Of a stretch of DNA of 64,000 nucleotides, positions 18,030 through 27,184 are shown one piece after another. This DNA is from Onthovicinus sp900555545 (GTDB lineage Bacteria; Bacillota; Clostridia; Oscillospirales; Acutalibacteraceae): the NCBI GenBank assembly GCA_949296915.1, contig CASFPX010000005.1, positions 102,270 to 166,269 of the forward strand, given 5' to 3'. The first letter of the stretch is position 1. Each line of letters starts with the position of its first letter. Below the pieces are notes generated by a model. That model had not been told where the DNA came from and did no database searches. It was given only the letters and a program-made list of their open reading frames with translations. Made by a program: the position numbers and the translations under genes.

Positions 18030-18773
18030 TCAGGCCTCCCCCCTGCTCTCCAGAATCGCCTGCGCCGCCGGAATATCCTCCGGCGTCGTGATCTTGATAT
18101 TCTCATAGCTGCCATCTACCAGAAAGACCGGCCGGCCGATCTGTTCCATCAGTTTACAGTCATCCGTATAATTGAAAACCGCATCCCCCAGCTGTTCGAC
18201 AGCCCTCTGGTAATCCTCCAATTGAAATACCTGCGGCGTCTGCACAGCGCGCAGCATATCGCGCTCCGGCGTTGCGGCGATAAAACCGCGATCATCCACG
18301 ATCTTGATCGTATCCTTGACTGGGACAGCCAGGGCGGCGGCCCCATACGACTCGCAGGCCAGCGCACAGCGAATGATCTCATCCGCCGTGACAAACGGGC
18401 GGGCGCCGTCGTGGATGGCGACCCATTTGATCCCCTCGGAGACGCACTTGAGCGCGTTGAGCACGCTCGCCTGGCGTGTGCTGCCACCCAAAGCAACTTC
18501 CTTGACCTTTTTGAAGCGGTATTTTTCGATCATCTCGCGGGTACGGCGGATGTCCTCCTGCTTGACACAGACAACAATTTCACTTATGATATCAGTACAT
18601 TCAAACGCCCGGATCGTCCGCGCCAGTACGGGCATGCCGCCGAGCTCCAAGAACTGTTTATTGACATTTTTCATCCGCGTGGAAGCTCCGGCCGCCACGA
18701 TGATAGCGCTCGTCTTGCCGCGCGGGCGGGGCATCAGCTCATACCTGTGCTCCCGCGATGAAAATATACCCAC
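18030..18773 (-). CDS. ispD: 2-C-methyl-D-erythritol 4-phosphate cytidylyltransferase
   Basis: A cytidylyltransferase of the MEP pathway, about 247 residues. Motifs: [13 protein letters not shown] (nucleotide-binding loop), [22 protein letters not shown] and TPQVFQ. GGAGG lies seven bases before a GTG at 18773; a TTG one codon earlier and an ATG at 18734 are alternatives. A TATAAT (18845-18850, minus) with a poor -35 lies upstream and may be its promoter. Confidence 0.93.
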   Translation of the reverse strand: MGIFSSREHRYELMPRPRGKTSAIIVAAGASTRMKNVNKQFLELGGMPVLARTIRAFECTDIISEIVVCVKQEDIRRTREMIEKYRFKKVKEVALGGSTRQASVLNALKCVSEGIKWVAIHDGARPFVTADEIIRCALACESYGAAALAVPVKDTIKIVDDRGFIAATPERDMLRAVQTPQVFQLEDYQRAVEQLGDAVFNYTDDCKLMEQIGRPVFLVDGSYENIKITTPEDIPAAQAILESRGEA

Positions 18774-18937
18774 CAAAATCCCTCCGGTCTCCGATTATTC
18801 CGGCCTCCATCTGCCAAAAATCCTGGCAGGGAGCCTATACCCTTATTATAACTGAAAACCGGCGGAAAAGAAACATCAAATTTGCCCGTTTATCTGAATA
18901 GAATCAAACAGGGTGCACGAACCCGAAGGAGGAGCGT

Positions 18938-20239
18938 ATGGAACTCAACAAAAAGAACGTCAAGCGAATTTTCCTGATTGTCGCGGCGTCGATCGTCTTT
19001 TACCTGACGCTGAAAAATATCAATATTGTCTTCTCCTTCCTCGGCAAGGCGGTGGAGGTCCTCTCTCCCTTTATTGCAGGGATCTGTATCGCATTCATCC
19101 TGAACGTATTCCTACGCGTGATCGAAGAGCACCTGTTCCGCCCGATTGACCGGCGGGCGGGGAAATACTGGAAAAAGTGCCGCAGGCCTGTGGCCGTGCT
19201 GTTAACCTATCTCTTTGTGCTCGGTGTCATCGCGCTGATCCTGTTCCTGATCCTGCCACAGCTGATCCAATCCATTAAGCTGCTCATCAGCTCCATGCCC
19301 GGCTATCTGGAGCAGCTCCAAATCTGGTACGACCGCCTGTTGGCCCGATTTGACGTCACGTCTGGCCCGCTGCGGAATTTTGATTGGAACTCCCTGCTAG
19401 AGAAGTTTACCAGCTGGCTGCAAACCAACGCCTCCGATATGGTGCAGTCCGCGATCGGTACGACAGTATCCGTCGCCTCGGGGATTTTCTCCTTTGTGCT
19501 CGGTGTCGTCTTTGCCGGATATATTCTGATGCAAAAAGAAAAGCTCTGCCTACAGACCAAAAAGCTGACACTCGCCTTCCTGCCGGAAAAGTTGGCCGAA
19601 TATCTGATCTCCATCGGAAAACTGACCAGCCGGATGTTCTACCGCTTTGTCACCGGACAGCTGACGGAGGCCGTCATCATCGGTGTACTCTGCTTTGCGG
19701 GGATGACCATTCTTCGGATCCCATACGCTCCCATGATCAGTGCACTGATCGGCTTCACCGCGCTGATCCCAATCTTCGGCGCACTGATCGGCACGGCCGT
19801 GGGCGCACTGATCATCCTGATGGACAGCCCGATCAAGGCTGTATGGTTTGTGCTGTATATCATCATTATGCAACAGTTTGAGGGGGACTTCATCTATCCG
19901 CGCGTAGTGGGTTCTTCCGTCGGACTGCCGAGCCTTTGGGTCATGCTCGCCGTGTTGGTCGGCGGTGACGTGGGCGGGATTACCGGTATGCTTATCGGCG
20001 TCCCGGTGGCCTCTATCCTCTACTGCCTGATCCGGCAGGCAGTCAACAAAAATTTACGGGATCGCGACATCACTGATGATGTGGTCAACGCCGTCGGCGT
20101 ATCCCTGGAACAGCAGGAAGAAGCCGCTATGAACCGCCCGCTCCAAAAGAGGCACGGGCATATCCTGGACCGCTTGACGCGGCAGGGGAAACGGCGCACG
20201 AACGGTGTGCCGGACGAAAAGCCGGACGATCGGGCGTAA
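18938..20239 (+). CDS. AI-2E family transporter (UPF0118/PerM)
   Basis: A 433-residue permease with about eight membrane helices, the family-typical ALIGFTALIPIFGALIGT segment and IIMQQFEGDFIYPRVVGSSVGLPSLWV near the C-terminus. Homologues export AI-2 or act as ion antiporters; the substrate is not predictable. A perfect AAGGAGGAG site precedes the ATG. The C-terminal 50 residues are charged and cytoplasmic. It is divergent from ispD. Confidence 0.88.
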   Translation: MELNKKNVKRIFLIVAASIVFYLTLKNINIVFSFLGKAVEVLSPFIAGICIAFILNVFLRVIEEHLFRPIDRRAGKYWKKCRRPVAVLLTYLFVLGVIALILFLILPQLIQSIKLLISSMPGYLEQLQIWYDRLLARFDVTSGPLRNFDWNSLLEKFTSWLQTNASDMVQSAIGTTVSVASGIFSFVLGVVFAGYILMQKEKLCLQTKKLTLAFLPEKLAEYLISIGKLTSRMFYRFVTGQLTEAVIIGVLCFAGMTILRIPYAPMISALIGFTALIPIFGALIGTAVGALIILMDSPIKAVWFVLYIIIMQQFEGDFIYPRVVGSSVGLPSLWVMLAVLVGGDVGGITGMLIGVPVASILYCLIRQAVNKNLRDRDITDDVVNAVGVSLEQQEEAAMNRPLQKRHGHILDRLTRQGKRRTNGVPDEKPDDRA

Positions 20240-20294
20240 CCTTGGCCGCAGGAGTGCGGCACACCATACAACCTGAATAAGGGAGGAATGAAAC

Positions 20295-20942
20295 ATGAGA
20301 TACGTCTGCACCATCTGCGGGTACGTCTATGATGAGGCGCAGGAAAAGATCCCCTTTGCCGATCTACCAGAATCGTGGACCTGCCCGGCCTGTGGCGCGC
20401 CCAAAGCCCTGTTTGAGCCGGAGGAAAGCCAAGCGGACGCCCCTGCGATATCCACCGCGCCCGCTCAGCCGGAGGGGAATATCCAGCAGCTCTCCGCCGG
20501 GGAGTTGTCCGCCCTGTGCTCCAACCTGGCACGCGGCTGTGAGAAGCAGTACCAGGAGGAGGCTGCCGCGCTGTTCCGTGAGATTGCCGATTACTTTGCC
20601 TCCGTGGCGCCAGCGGTACCTGAGGCCGATCTGGCGTATCTGGCCGCACTGATCCAGGAGGATCTGGAGCGCCGCTATCCAGCCCTGACGGAGGCTGCTG
20701 TGGCCGAACAGGACCGTGGCACCCGGCGCGTGTCCGTCTGGGGGCAGAAGGTGACTACCATCCTCAAGGCCCACCTACAGCGCTACCAGCAGGAGGGCGA
20801 CGCGCTGCTGGCAAACACACAGGTGTGGGTCTGCTCAGTGTGCGGATTCATCTACATTGGCGACACGCCGCCGGAGCGCTGCCCCGTGTGCAAGGTGCCA
20901 GACTGGAAATTTGACAAAATTGAGGGGAGGACTTTTGCATGA
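20295..20942 (+). CDS. Double rubredoxin-domain protein with helical middle
   Basis: A 215-residue redox protein. An N-terminal rubredoxin ([12 protein letters not shown]...CPACGAPK, four Cys iron site) is joined by an Ala/Pro linker to a helical segment (about residues 75-170) and ends in a second rubredoxin-like iron site ([13 protein letters not shown]...CPVCKVPDW) of the rubrerythrin type. The middle resembles a rubrerythrin four-helix region, but clear di-iron ExxH motifs are not seen. It is coupled to the ferredoxin gene by a 4-nt overlap, pointing to an electron-transfer or oxygen-stress role. Confidence 0.82.
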   Translation: MRYVCTICGYVYDEAQEKIPFADLPESWTCPACGAPKALFEPEESQADAPAISTAPAQPEGNIQQLSAGELSALCSNLARGCEKQYQEEAAALFREIADYFASVAPAVPEADLAYLAALIQEDLERRYPALTEAAVAEQDRGTRRVSVWGQKVTTILKAHLQRYQQEGDALLANTQVWVCSVCGFIYIGDTPPERCPVCKVPDWKFDKIEGRTFA

Positions 20943-21442
20943 GAACACAGATCGCCGTACGAAACCTGCGGCTGTGCACCAAGGACTGCCTGTGCCTATA
21001 TGTCTGCCCGGTGGGGGCGACGGACACAGAGAACAGCGTCATCGACACCAACAAGTGCCTGGGCTGCGGCACCTGCGCCGCAGCGTGCCCCAGCGGAGCG
21101 ATCTCCATGGTGCCGGTCGAATACCCTCCCCAACAGAAAAAGAGCGCGCGTGTCGCCGCTGCGGCCAATGAGCTGATCCGGAACAAGGCGATTGAGGAAA
21201 AAACGGCACTCCAGCTGGCAGAGTCGGCCGAAAGCGACGGGCTGTACCGGCTGATGACCGCCGTAGCCAAGGCCTCCCGCCTGATCAATGAGGATTTGCT
21301 GCGAGAGTCGGGCTATATGCTCCCGCAGAGCGGAAACGCCCATGCGCTGTTACAGGCGTGGATCGAAAATCCTCCATCCGCCGCCTTCCCGGTGGAGGCA
21401 GTAAAAAAACTGCTGGCAATGATCCCAAACAATGACATTTGA
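20939..21442 (+). CDS. 4Fe-4S ferredoxin-type protein
   Basis: A 167-residue protein. An N-terminal atypical cysteine cluster ([15 protein letters not shown]) is followed by a classic 4Fe-4S motif ([16 protein letters not shown]). The C-terminal 100 residues are helical and lack cysteines, perhaps a docking domain. The start codon overlaps the stop of the rubredoxin gene, so the two are probably made in stoichiometric amounts and exchange electrons. Confidence 0.82.
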   Translation: MRTQIAVRNLRLCTKDCLCLYVCPVGATDTENSVIDTNKCLGCGTCAAACPSGAISMVPVEYPPQQKKSARVAAAANELIRNKAIEEKTALQLAESAESDGLYRLMTAVAKASRLINEDLLRESGYMLPQSGNAHALLQAWIENPPSAAFPVEAVKKLLAMIPNNDI

Positions 21443-21470
21443 GGAGGCCATCCAGTTCCTTCATACAGGC

Positions 21471-21506
21471 GCCCCGCCCATTTCCGGGCAGGGCTTTTTT
21501 GTTTTT
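21471..21506 (+). terminator. Intrinsic terminator after the rubredoxin-ferredoxin pair
   Basis: Stem GCCCCGCCC / GGGCAGGGC (one mismatch) with a 6-nt loop, then TTTTTTGTTTTT. Confidence 0.9.
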
Positions 21507-21532
21507 CCAAAATTTTTCAAAAAGATTAGAAT

Positions 21533-21561
21533 TTGACAAATTGAAAATAATTCCTTAAAAT
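21533..21561 (+). promoter_or_regulatory. Consensus sigma-A promoter for the ABC exporter operon
   Basis: TTGACA, 17-bp spacer, TAAAAT. Transcription would start near 21568, leaving an 80-nt leader before the ATG at 21649. It is the best match to consensus in this part of the window. Confidence 0.8.
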
Positions 21562-21583
21562 AGATAGAGCCCTATATCCTGCG

Positions 21584-21616
21584 TAAGTCCGGCTGTCCGG
21601 ACTTATGCTCTTTTTT
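21584..21616 (+). terminator. Leader terminator (putative attenuator) before the ABC exporter genes
   Basis: A perfect 9-bp stem (TAAGTCCGG / CCGGACTTA), CTGT loop and six T residues lie between the promoter and the start codon, 33 nt before the ATG. Position and structure fit a transcription attenuator. No leader peptide or competing antiterminator could be firmly identified. Confidence 0.7.
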
Positions 21617-21648
21617 CTGTTTAAATCAATGATGAAAGGAGACGCTCA

Positions 21649-23391
21649 ATGTACAAAGAGTTAATAAAATCGATCCGTGAATTTAAAAAGCCCTCGATCC
21701 TCTCCCCAATCTTTGTCACAATTGAAGTTCTTATGGAGTGTATTATCCCCTTTTATGTGGCGGAACTGGTGAACCAGATCAAGGCGGGATGCGGCATGGA
21801 CGTAATCATCAAGTACGGCTGCATTCTCATCGTTATGGCGGGCATCTCCCTGACCGGAGGTGTTCTGGCGGGGACGGCAGCGGCCACCGCATCCAGCGGA
21901 TTTGCCCGCAACCTGCGCAAGGATATCTTCTACAAGGTGCAGAACTACTCGTTTGAAAACATCGACAAGTTCTCCACCCCGTCCCTCGTCACCCGCATGA
22001 CGACTGACATCACCAACGTTCAGATGGCGTACATGATGATTATCCGTATTGCCATCCGTTGCCCGCTGATGTTGGTCTTCTCGTTCGCGATGGCATTTGT
22101 GATGGGTGGAAAGATGGCCACGATCTTCCTGATCGTCGCACCCATTCTGGGCGTGGGGCTTGGCATTGTGGCATGGAAGGTGATGCCTCTGTTCCGCAGG
22201 GTGTTCCGCAAGTACGATGCGCTCAATAATTCCATTCAGGAAAACGTGCGCGGGATGCGCGTGGTCAAGTCGTTTGTCCGCGAGGAGTATGAGACCGAGA
22301 AGTTCAATACAGCGGCCGAGGATGTATGCCGGGACTTCACCCGTGCGGAAAAAATCCTCGCTATCAATAACCCGCTCATGCAGTTCTGCCTGTACGTGGT
22401 GATGGTGTTTGTGCTCTCCTTTGGATCCTATACGATTATCAGTTCGCGTGGACTGGCATTAGATGTCGGACAGTTTTCAGCTCTGTTGACTTACAGCTTC
22501 CAGATCCTGAGCAGCCTGATGATGGTCTCCATGGTGTTCGTGATGATCACAATGGCCAACGAATCCGTACACCGCATTGTGGAGGTGCTTCAGGAGAAAC
22601 CGGCCATCACAAGCCCCGAAAAAGCGGTGACCGAGGTTAAGGATGGCTCCATCGACTTTGACCATGTAAACTTCAAGTATGCCTCCCGTGCCAATAAGAT
22701 GGTACTCAGCGATATCGACCTGCACATTCGCTCTGGCGAGCTGATCGGCATTATCGGCGGGACGGGCTCTTCCAAGTCCTCCCTGATCCAGTTGATCCCC
22801 CGCCTGTACGATGCCTCTGAAGGCGACGTAAAGGTCGGCGGTGTGGACGTACGGGACTACGACCTGGAAGCGCTGCGCGACCAGGTGGCTGTCGTCCTCC
22901 AGAAAAACGTCCTCTTTTCCGGTACGATCAAGGAAAATCTGCGCTGGGGGAATCCAAATGCCACGGACGAGGAAATTGAAGAGGCCTGCAGGCTCTCCCA
23001 GGCGGACGAGTTCGTCCAAAAATTCCCCAAGAAATATGACACTTACATCGAGCAGGGTGGTACCAATGTATCCGGTGGCCAAAAACAGCGCCTGTGTATT
23101 GCCCGTGCCCTGCTGAAAAAGCCGAAGATCCTCATTCTGGACGACTCCACGAGTGCTGTCGATACCAAAACCGACGCATTGATCCGTAAGGCGTTCCGCG
23201 AGTTCATCCCCGAGACGACAAAGATCATCATCGCTCAGCGCACCTCTTCCGTGGAGGACGCGGACCGTATCATCGTGATGAACAAGGGCCGCATCGACGC
23301 CATCGGAACCCACGCCGAACTGCTCAAAAATAACGCGATCTACCGCGAAGTGTACACTTCCCAGAACAAGGCAGGTGATCAGGATGCATAA
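21649..23391 (+). CDS. ABC exporter, permease-ATPase half-transporter A
   Basis: A 580-residue half-transporter. Six membrane helices (residues 1-310) precede a nucleotide-binding domain with Walker A GGTGSSKSS, signature NVSGGQKQR and Walker B LILDDST. The residue after Walker B is Asp instead of the catalytic Glu, so this site is degenerate. In heterodimeric exporters such as BmrCD the defect is paired with a poor signature in the partner, which is what is seen here (LSQGQ). Substrate unknown; likely drugs, lipids or peptides. Confidence 0.9.
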   Translation: MYKELIKSIREFKKPSILSPIFVTIEVLMECIIPFYVAELVNQIKAGCGMDVIIKYGCILIVMAGISLTGGVLAGTAAATASSGFARNLRKDIFYKVQNYSFENIDKFSTPSLVTRMTTDITNVQMAYMMIIRIAIRCPLMLVFSFAMAFVMGGKMATIFLIVAPILGVGLGIVAWKVMPLFRRVFRKYDALNNSIQENVRGMRVVKSFVREEYETEKFNTAAEDVCRDFTRAEKILAINNPLMQFCLYVVMVFVLSFGSYTIISSRGLALDVGQFSALLTYSFQILSSLMMVSMVFVMITMANESVHRIVEVLQEKPAITSPEKAVTEVKDGSIDFDHVNFKYASRANKMVLSDIDLHIRSGELIGIIGGTGSSKSSLIQLIPRLYDASEGDVKVGGVDVRDYDLEALRDQVAVVLQKNVLFSGTIKENLRWGNPNATDEEIEEACRLSQADEFVQKFPKKYDTYIEQGGTNVSGGQKQRLCIARALLKKPKILILDDSTSAVDTKTDALIRKAFREFIPETTKIIIAQRTSSVEDADRIIVMNKGRIDAIGTHAELLKNNAIYREVYTSQNKAGDQDA

Positions 23392-25282
23392 GAACAAGAA
23401 GGTCAAAAAATCCCATACCCTGCTGCGGCTGTTCAAGCTGCTTTTCCGGTTTTATCCGGTCATGATGCCGCTGGTTATATTCTTCATCATCTTCAGCGCC
23501 ATTGTCAGCTCGGCACCCTCCCTTTTCATGCAGAATATCATTGCGCTGGTGGAGTCGAGCTGGCAGGCCGGCGACTGGGGTGCCGTCTCCGGTCAGATTC
23601 TGAAGCTGGTCGGGATTCTGGTCATCTTTTATGTACTCTCCCTGGCCTCGGCCTTTGCCTTTACGCGGATGATGGCCATCATTACGCAGGGATTTTTAAA
23701 GAAGCTGCGCGTGCAGATGTTCGGTGGTATGCAGAAGCTCCCGCTGCGCTACTTTGACACCAATAACCATGGCGATATTATGAGCTATTACACCAATGAT
23801 ATCGACACCCTGCGCCAGCTGGTCTCCCAAAGCCTGCCGCAGTTGCTGATCGCCGGGATCACCGTGCTCACCGTGTTCGGCATTATGCTCTACTTCAGCA
23901 TCTGGATGACGCTGGTGGTCGTGCTGGGCGTGATCGTGATGTTGATGATCACCAAAAAGATCGGCGGTGGTTCTGCACGCTTTTTCATGAGGCAGCAGCA
24001 GTCCCTTGGCGCGGTAGAAGGCTATGTTGAGGAGATCATGAACGGCCAAAAAGTGGTCAAGGTTTTCTGCCACGAGGAGGCCAGCAAGGCCGATTTTGAC
24101 CGCGTAAACGACGAACTCTTCCACAACATGGAACGAGCGAACAAGTACGCCAATATGCTTGGTCCGATCCTGAACAACATCGGCAACGTACTATATGTAA
24201 TTGTGGCGCTTGTAGGCGGACTGTTACTGCTCTCTGGCGTGCCTAATTTCAGCATTTCCGGCCTGGCGTTCGGGATCAGTATCGTGGTGCCGTTCCTCAA
24301 CATGACCAAGCAGTTTGCCGGGAATATCGGCCAGGTCTCCCAACAGATCAACCCTGTTGTGATGGGTCTTGCCGGTGCGGAACGCATTTTTAAACTGATG
24401 GATCAGGAGCCGGAGACCGATGAGGGATACGTCACGCTGGTCAACGCCCGCGAAGAAAACGGACAGCTTGTCGAGTGCAAGGAGCATACTGGGATCTGGG
24501 CTTGGAAGCATCCGCACAGCGCGGACGGCTCCGTCACCTACACCCGCCTGCGCGGCGACGTGCGGCTGAACCATGTGGACTTCGGCTACACACCGGAAAA
24601 GACTGTACTACACGACATCACTCTCTATGCGGAGGCGGGGCAAAAGGTTGCCTTCGTCGGGGCCACAGGCGCCGGCAAGACGACAATCACGAACCTGATC
24701 AACCGCTTTTACGATATTGCGGACGGCAAGATCCGCTACGACGGCATCAATATCAACAAGATCAAAAAGGCTGACCTGCGGCACAGTATGGGCATCGTGC
24801 TTCAGGACTCCAATCTGTTCTCCGGCACGGTAATGGAGAACATCCGTTACGGCAAGCTGGATGCGACCGATGAGGAGTGCATCGCCGCCGCCAAACTGGC
24901 CGGCGCAGACGACTTTATCACCCGCCTGCCCAACGGCTATGACACGCAGATCGCGGCCAACGGCTCCTCCCTGTCCCAGGGGCAGTGCCAGCTGCTCACG
25001 ATCGCGCGCGCAGCTGTGGCCGATCCGCCCGTGATGATCCTGGACGAGGCGACCAGCTCCATCGACACCCGGACGGAGGCCATCGTCCAGCGCGGTATGG
25101 ATGCGCTGATGAAGGGCCGCACGGTGTTCGTCATCGCGCACCGCCTGTCCACCGTTAAGAATGCGGACGTGATCATGGTGCTCGAGCAGGGCCGTATCAT
25201 CGAGCGCGGCACGCACGAACAGCTGCTTGAGGAAAAGGGCAAGTACTATCAGCTTTACACCGGCGCATTTGAACTTGAATAA
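23384..25282 (+). CDS. ABC exporter, permease-ATPase half-transporter B
   Basis: A 632-residue partner. A membrane domain (residues 1-330), then an extra segment (about 355-405) with WAWKHPH before the ATPase, Walker A GATGAGKTT, signature SLSQGQCQ and Walker B MILDEATS with the catalytic Glu intact. The ATG at 23384 overlaps the stop of the first gene by 8 nt and has AGGTGA five bases upstream; a GTG nine bases earlier is less likely. Confidence 0.9.
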   Translation: MHKNKKVKKSHTLLRLFKLLFRFYPVMMPLVIFFIIFSAIVSSAPSLFMQNIIALVESSWQAGDWGAVSGQILKLVGILVIFYVLSLASAFAFTRMMAIITQGFLKKLRVQMFGGMQKLPLRYFDTNNHGDIMSYYTNDIDTLRQLVSQSLPQLLIAGITVLTVFGIMLYFSIWMTLVVVLGVIVMLMITKKIGGGSARFFMRQQQSLGAVEGYVEEIMNGQKVVKVFCHEEASKADFDRVNDELFHNMERANKYANMLGPILNNIGNVLYVIVALVGGLLLLSGVPNFSISGLAFGISIVVPFLNMTKQFAGNIGQVSQQINPVVMGLAGAERIFKLMDQEPETDEGYVTLVNAREENGQLVECKEHTGIWAWKHPHSADGSVTYTRLRGDVRLNHVDFGYTPEKTVLHDITLYAEAGQKVAFVGATGAGKTTITNLINRFYDIADGKIRYDGININKIKKADLRHSMGIVLQDSNLFSGTVMENIRYGKLDATDEECIAAAKLAGADDFITRLPNGYDTQIAANGSSLSQGQCQLLTIARAAVADPPVMILDEATSSIDTRTEAIVQRGMDALMKGRTVFVIAHRLSTVKNADVIMVLEQGRIIERGTHEQLLEEKGKYYQLYTGAFELE

Positions 25283-25293
25283 AAACCAAGCTT

Positions 25294-25326
25294 ATCCCGG
25301 ACGGAATCTTTCGTCCGGGATTTTTG
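25294..25326 (+). terminator. Intrinsic terminator after the ABC exporter operon
   Basis: Perfect 10-bp stem ATCCCGGACG / CGTCCGGGAT, 8-nt loop, then TTTTT. Confidence 0.88.
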
Positions 25327-25335
25327 TACCTTCGA

Positions 25336-25998
25336 TCACCGGTACTCCGACCGTAACGCATAGGTTAGATCGGCCTGAACAGGGAGCACATAGAAGAGCT
25401 CCGCCAAGGCGCGTTGCCTGGCCGTAAAGCGCACGGATTCGAGCCCTGTCAGACTGCTGTCGAACACGGCGGTCAGCACTCCATCTGTCAGGGTATGTGT
25501 CACAGATTTCAGCTCCACGTTTGCGTTGGCAATATGAAAGTATTCCTTTGCCCCGTCAATGATTGCCGCCGCACGGTCACGGTCGATGATATTGACATAC
25601 CCGCCCCGTCCCTGCTCGGCGTCCTGGGCGGAGAGCGTAATCTCCTTTAGCCGGAATGTGACAGCCGTCCCCTCCTGATACACCGTCTCCACGTCCGAAC
25701 TTTCGAGTTTCGGCAGCGAAGCCCCTCGGTTTCCCTCCCACTCGGCCACGGCACGCAATGCGTCCTTAGACAGCAGATCGATGGATATAGCTCCGCCTGC
25801 CCGGAGCACCCCCGATGTGAGGTGCTGTCCGGCATACACACATTGCAAACTACGCGCCGCATTGTAGCGCTCCACCCACGCTTCCGGCGATGCGGGGGTA
25901 CCCATTGCCGGTGTTTCCCCTCCCCTGCACGCGGCAAGAGGGAACAGGCAGATCCCCGATAAAAGTATGGCAACCGGACGTAGTATCCCGCGATTCAT
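25336..25998 (-). CDS. Hypothetical lipoprotein
   Basis: A 220-residue exported protein. The signal peptide (RPVAILLSGICLFPLAAC) ends in a lipobox Cys. The mature part is rich in strands and has no recognised domain. The frame is open far upstream, but the signal peptide and a GGGGG site support the ATG at 25998. It ends 10 nt from the terminator of the convergent ABC operon. Confidence 0.7.
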   Translation of the reverse strand: MNRGILRPVAILLSGICLFPLAACRGGETPAMGTPASPEAWVERYNAARSLQCVYAGQHLTSGVLRAGGAISIDLLSKDALRAVAEWEGNRGASLPKLESSDVETVYQEGTAVTFRLKEITLSAQDAEQGRGGYVNIIDRDRAAAIIDGAKEYFHIANANVELKSVTHTLTDGVLTAVFDSSLTGLESVRFTARQRALAELFYVLPVQADLTYALRSEYR

Positions 25999-26081
25999 TC
26001 CTAAGCCCCCCAAAAATTTGACTGTGCTTATCCCTATGCATCCGGCCCGATCTTCATGATTTGACAGGCTTGAAATTTTAC

Positions 26082-26110
26082 TTCCATTCCAGCTGCAATC
26101 ATGGTACAAT
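26082..26110 (+). promoter_or_regulatory. Possible promoter for the DUF6054-GNAT genes
   Basis: TTCCAT, 17-bp spacer, TACAAT, 30 bases before the start codon. The -35 is weak. Confidence 0.4.
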
Positions 26111-26139
26111 AGGGCTACCAAAGGAACGGAGGGGTTTTT

Positions 26140-26475
26140 ATGGCAAAGATTGAGGAAATCGTACATGGAGATTTTGATTCCATCTTGGACACGCTGGAAA
26201 ACGCCGTGATGAACGGAAGTATGTCCGCCTCCTGCGAAGATGGAAGCGACTATGAAAAAGGGGCTTTCCGCTGTGCGGTGCGCGTGTATGAGCGGTACAG
26301 CTATTCCGGCGGAAACCGGGTGAGTATGACACTTGTGCTGGCGGGAACGGACGGCGACTATCAACTGACAGCCATCACCTCCGGCGGCAGCCAGGGGCTG
26401 TTCTTCAAGATCAACACCTGGGGCGAAGAGGGATTCCTCGATACGATCCGGGATGCAGTGGACAGTCTGATGTGA
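26140..26475 (+). CDS. DUF6054-like small protein
   Basis: A 111-residue soluble alpha/beta protein. The layout (N-terminal GDFDSILDTLENAVMNGS, central RCAVRVYERYSYSGGNRVS strands, C-terminal WGEEGFLDTIRDAV) resembles small DUF6054 proteins of Firmicutes; this family name is from memory and not checked. Good GGAGGGG site. Function unknown. Confidence 0.6.
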   Translation: MAKIEEIVHGDFDSILDTLENAVMNGSMSASCEDGSDYEKGAFRCAVRVYERYSYSGGNRVSMTLVLAGTDGDYQLTAITSGGSQGLFFKINTWGEEGFLDTIRDAVDSLM

Positions 26476-26489
26476 TGGACGGGAGACGA

Positions 26490-27071
26490 ATGCATACATG
26501 TAAAAAAGTTGAAACAGACCGCCTGCTCCTGCGCCCGTTTACACGAGATGATATCGACGCCGTGTTCCAAATCCTCAGCGACCGGGAGACCAACACGTTC
26601 CTCCCGTGGTTCCCGGCACAGACGCGCGCGGAGGCGGAAGAACATCTGAACGAATGCTGGCTGGAGCCGGCCGCACAGGGAACCGGATGCCACTGGGCCA
26701 TCTGCCTGAAGCCGGATAACCGCCCGATTGGGTACGTTCACCTGGACTTGACCGCGCCCTATGACTTTGGCTATGGTCTGCACCATGAATTTTGGCACCG
26801 TGGGATCGTGACTGAGGCCAGCCGGGCCGTCTTGGAGGAAATAAAAACCTACGGCCTCCCCTATATTACGGCAACGCACGATGCAAACAACCCGCGCAGC
26901 GGCGCAGTGATGCAAAAGCTCGGCATGACGTACCGCTACTCCTACCATGAGCAGTGGCAGCCAAAGGATTTCCCGGTCACGTTCCGGATGTACCAGCTGG
27001 ACTTTGCGCCCGATATTCCGACCTATGCGGGCTACGCGGAAAAATACGGTTCTTTTATCGAAAGCATCTGA
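26490..27071 (+). CDS. GNAT family N-acetyltransferase (RimJ/RimL-like)
   Basis: A 193-residue acetyltransferase with ETDRLLLRPFTRDDIDAV at the start, acceptor-side strands, FGYGLHHEFWHRGIVTEA (acetyl-CoA loop region) and the NPRSGAVMQKLGM motif typical of the RimJ/RimL branch. The ATG at 26490 has GGGAG upstream; an earlier ATG at 26472 overlaps the previous stop without a ribosome site. The substrate is not predictable. Confidence 0.85.
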   Translation: MHTCKKVETDRLLLRPFTRDDIDAVFQILSDRETNTFLPWFPAQTRAEAEEHLNECWLEPAAQGTGCHWAICLKPDNRPIGYVHLDLTAPYDFGYGLHHEFWHRGIVTEASRAVLEEIKTYGLPYITATHDANNPRSGAVMQKLGMTYRYSYHEQWQPKDFPVTFRMYQLDFAPDIPTYAGYAEKYGSFIESI

Positions 27072-27081
27072 CCCGGCGGGC

Positions 27082-27114
27082 GGGAGAGCACCTGTGCTCT
27101 TCCGTTCGTTTTTT
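27082..27114 (+). terminator. Intrinsic terminator after the GNAT gene
   Basis: Stem GGGAGAGCA / TGCTCTTCC with a CCTG loop, then TTCGTTTTTT. Confidence 0.75.
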
Positions 27115-27184
27115 ATCAGGTATAGATTTTTGAACGCCGATCCACTATAATATTACTCGAATACCAAGCAAAGAAGATGATCCT

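Noticed and set aside
25999..26499. Upstream extension of the lipoprotein frame (to 387 codons)
   Set aside because: It would run antisense through the DUF6054-like gene; the signal peptide and ribosome site place the start at 25998.
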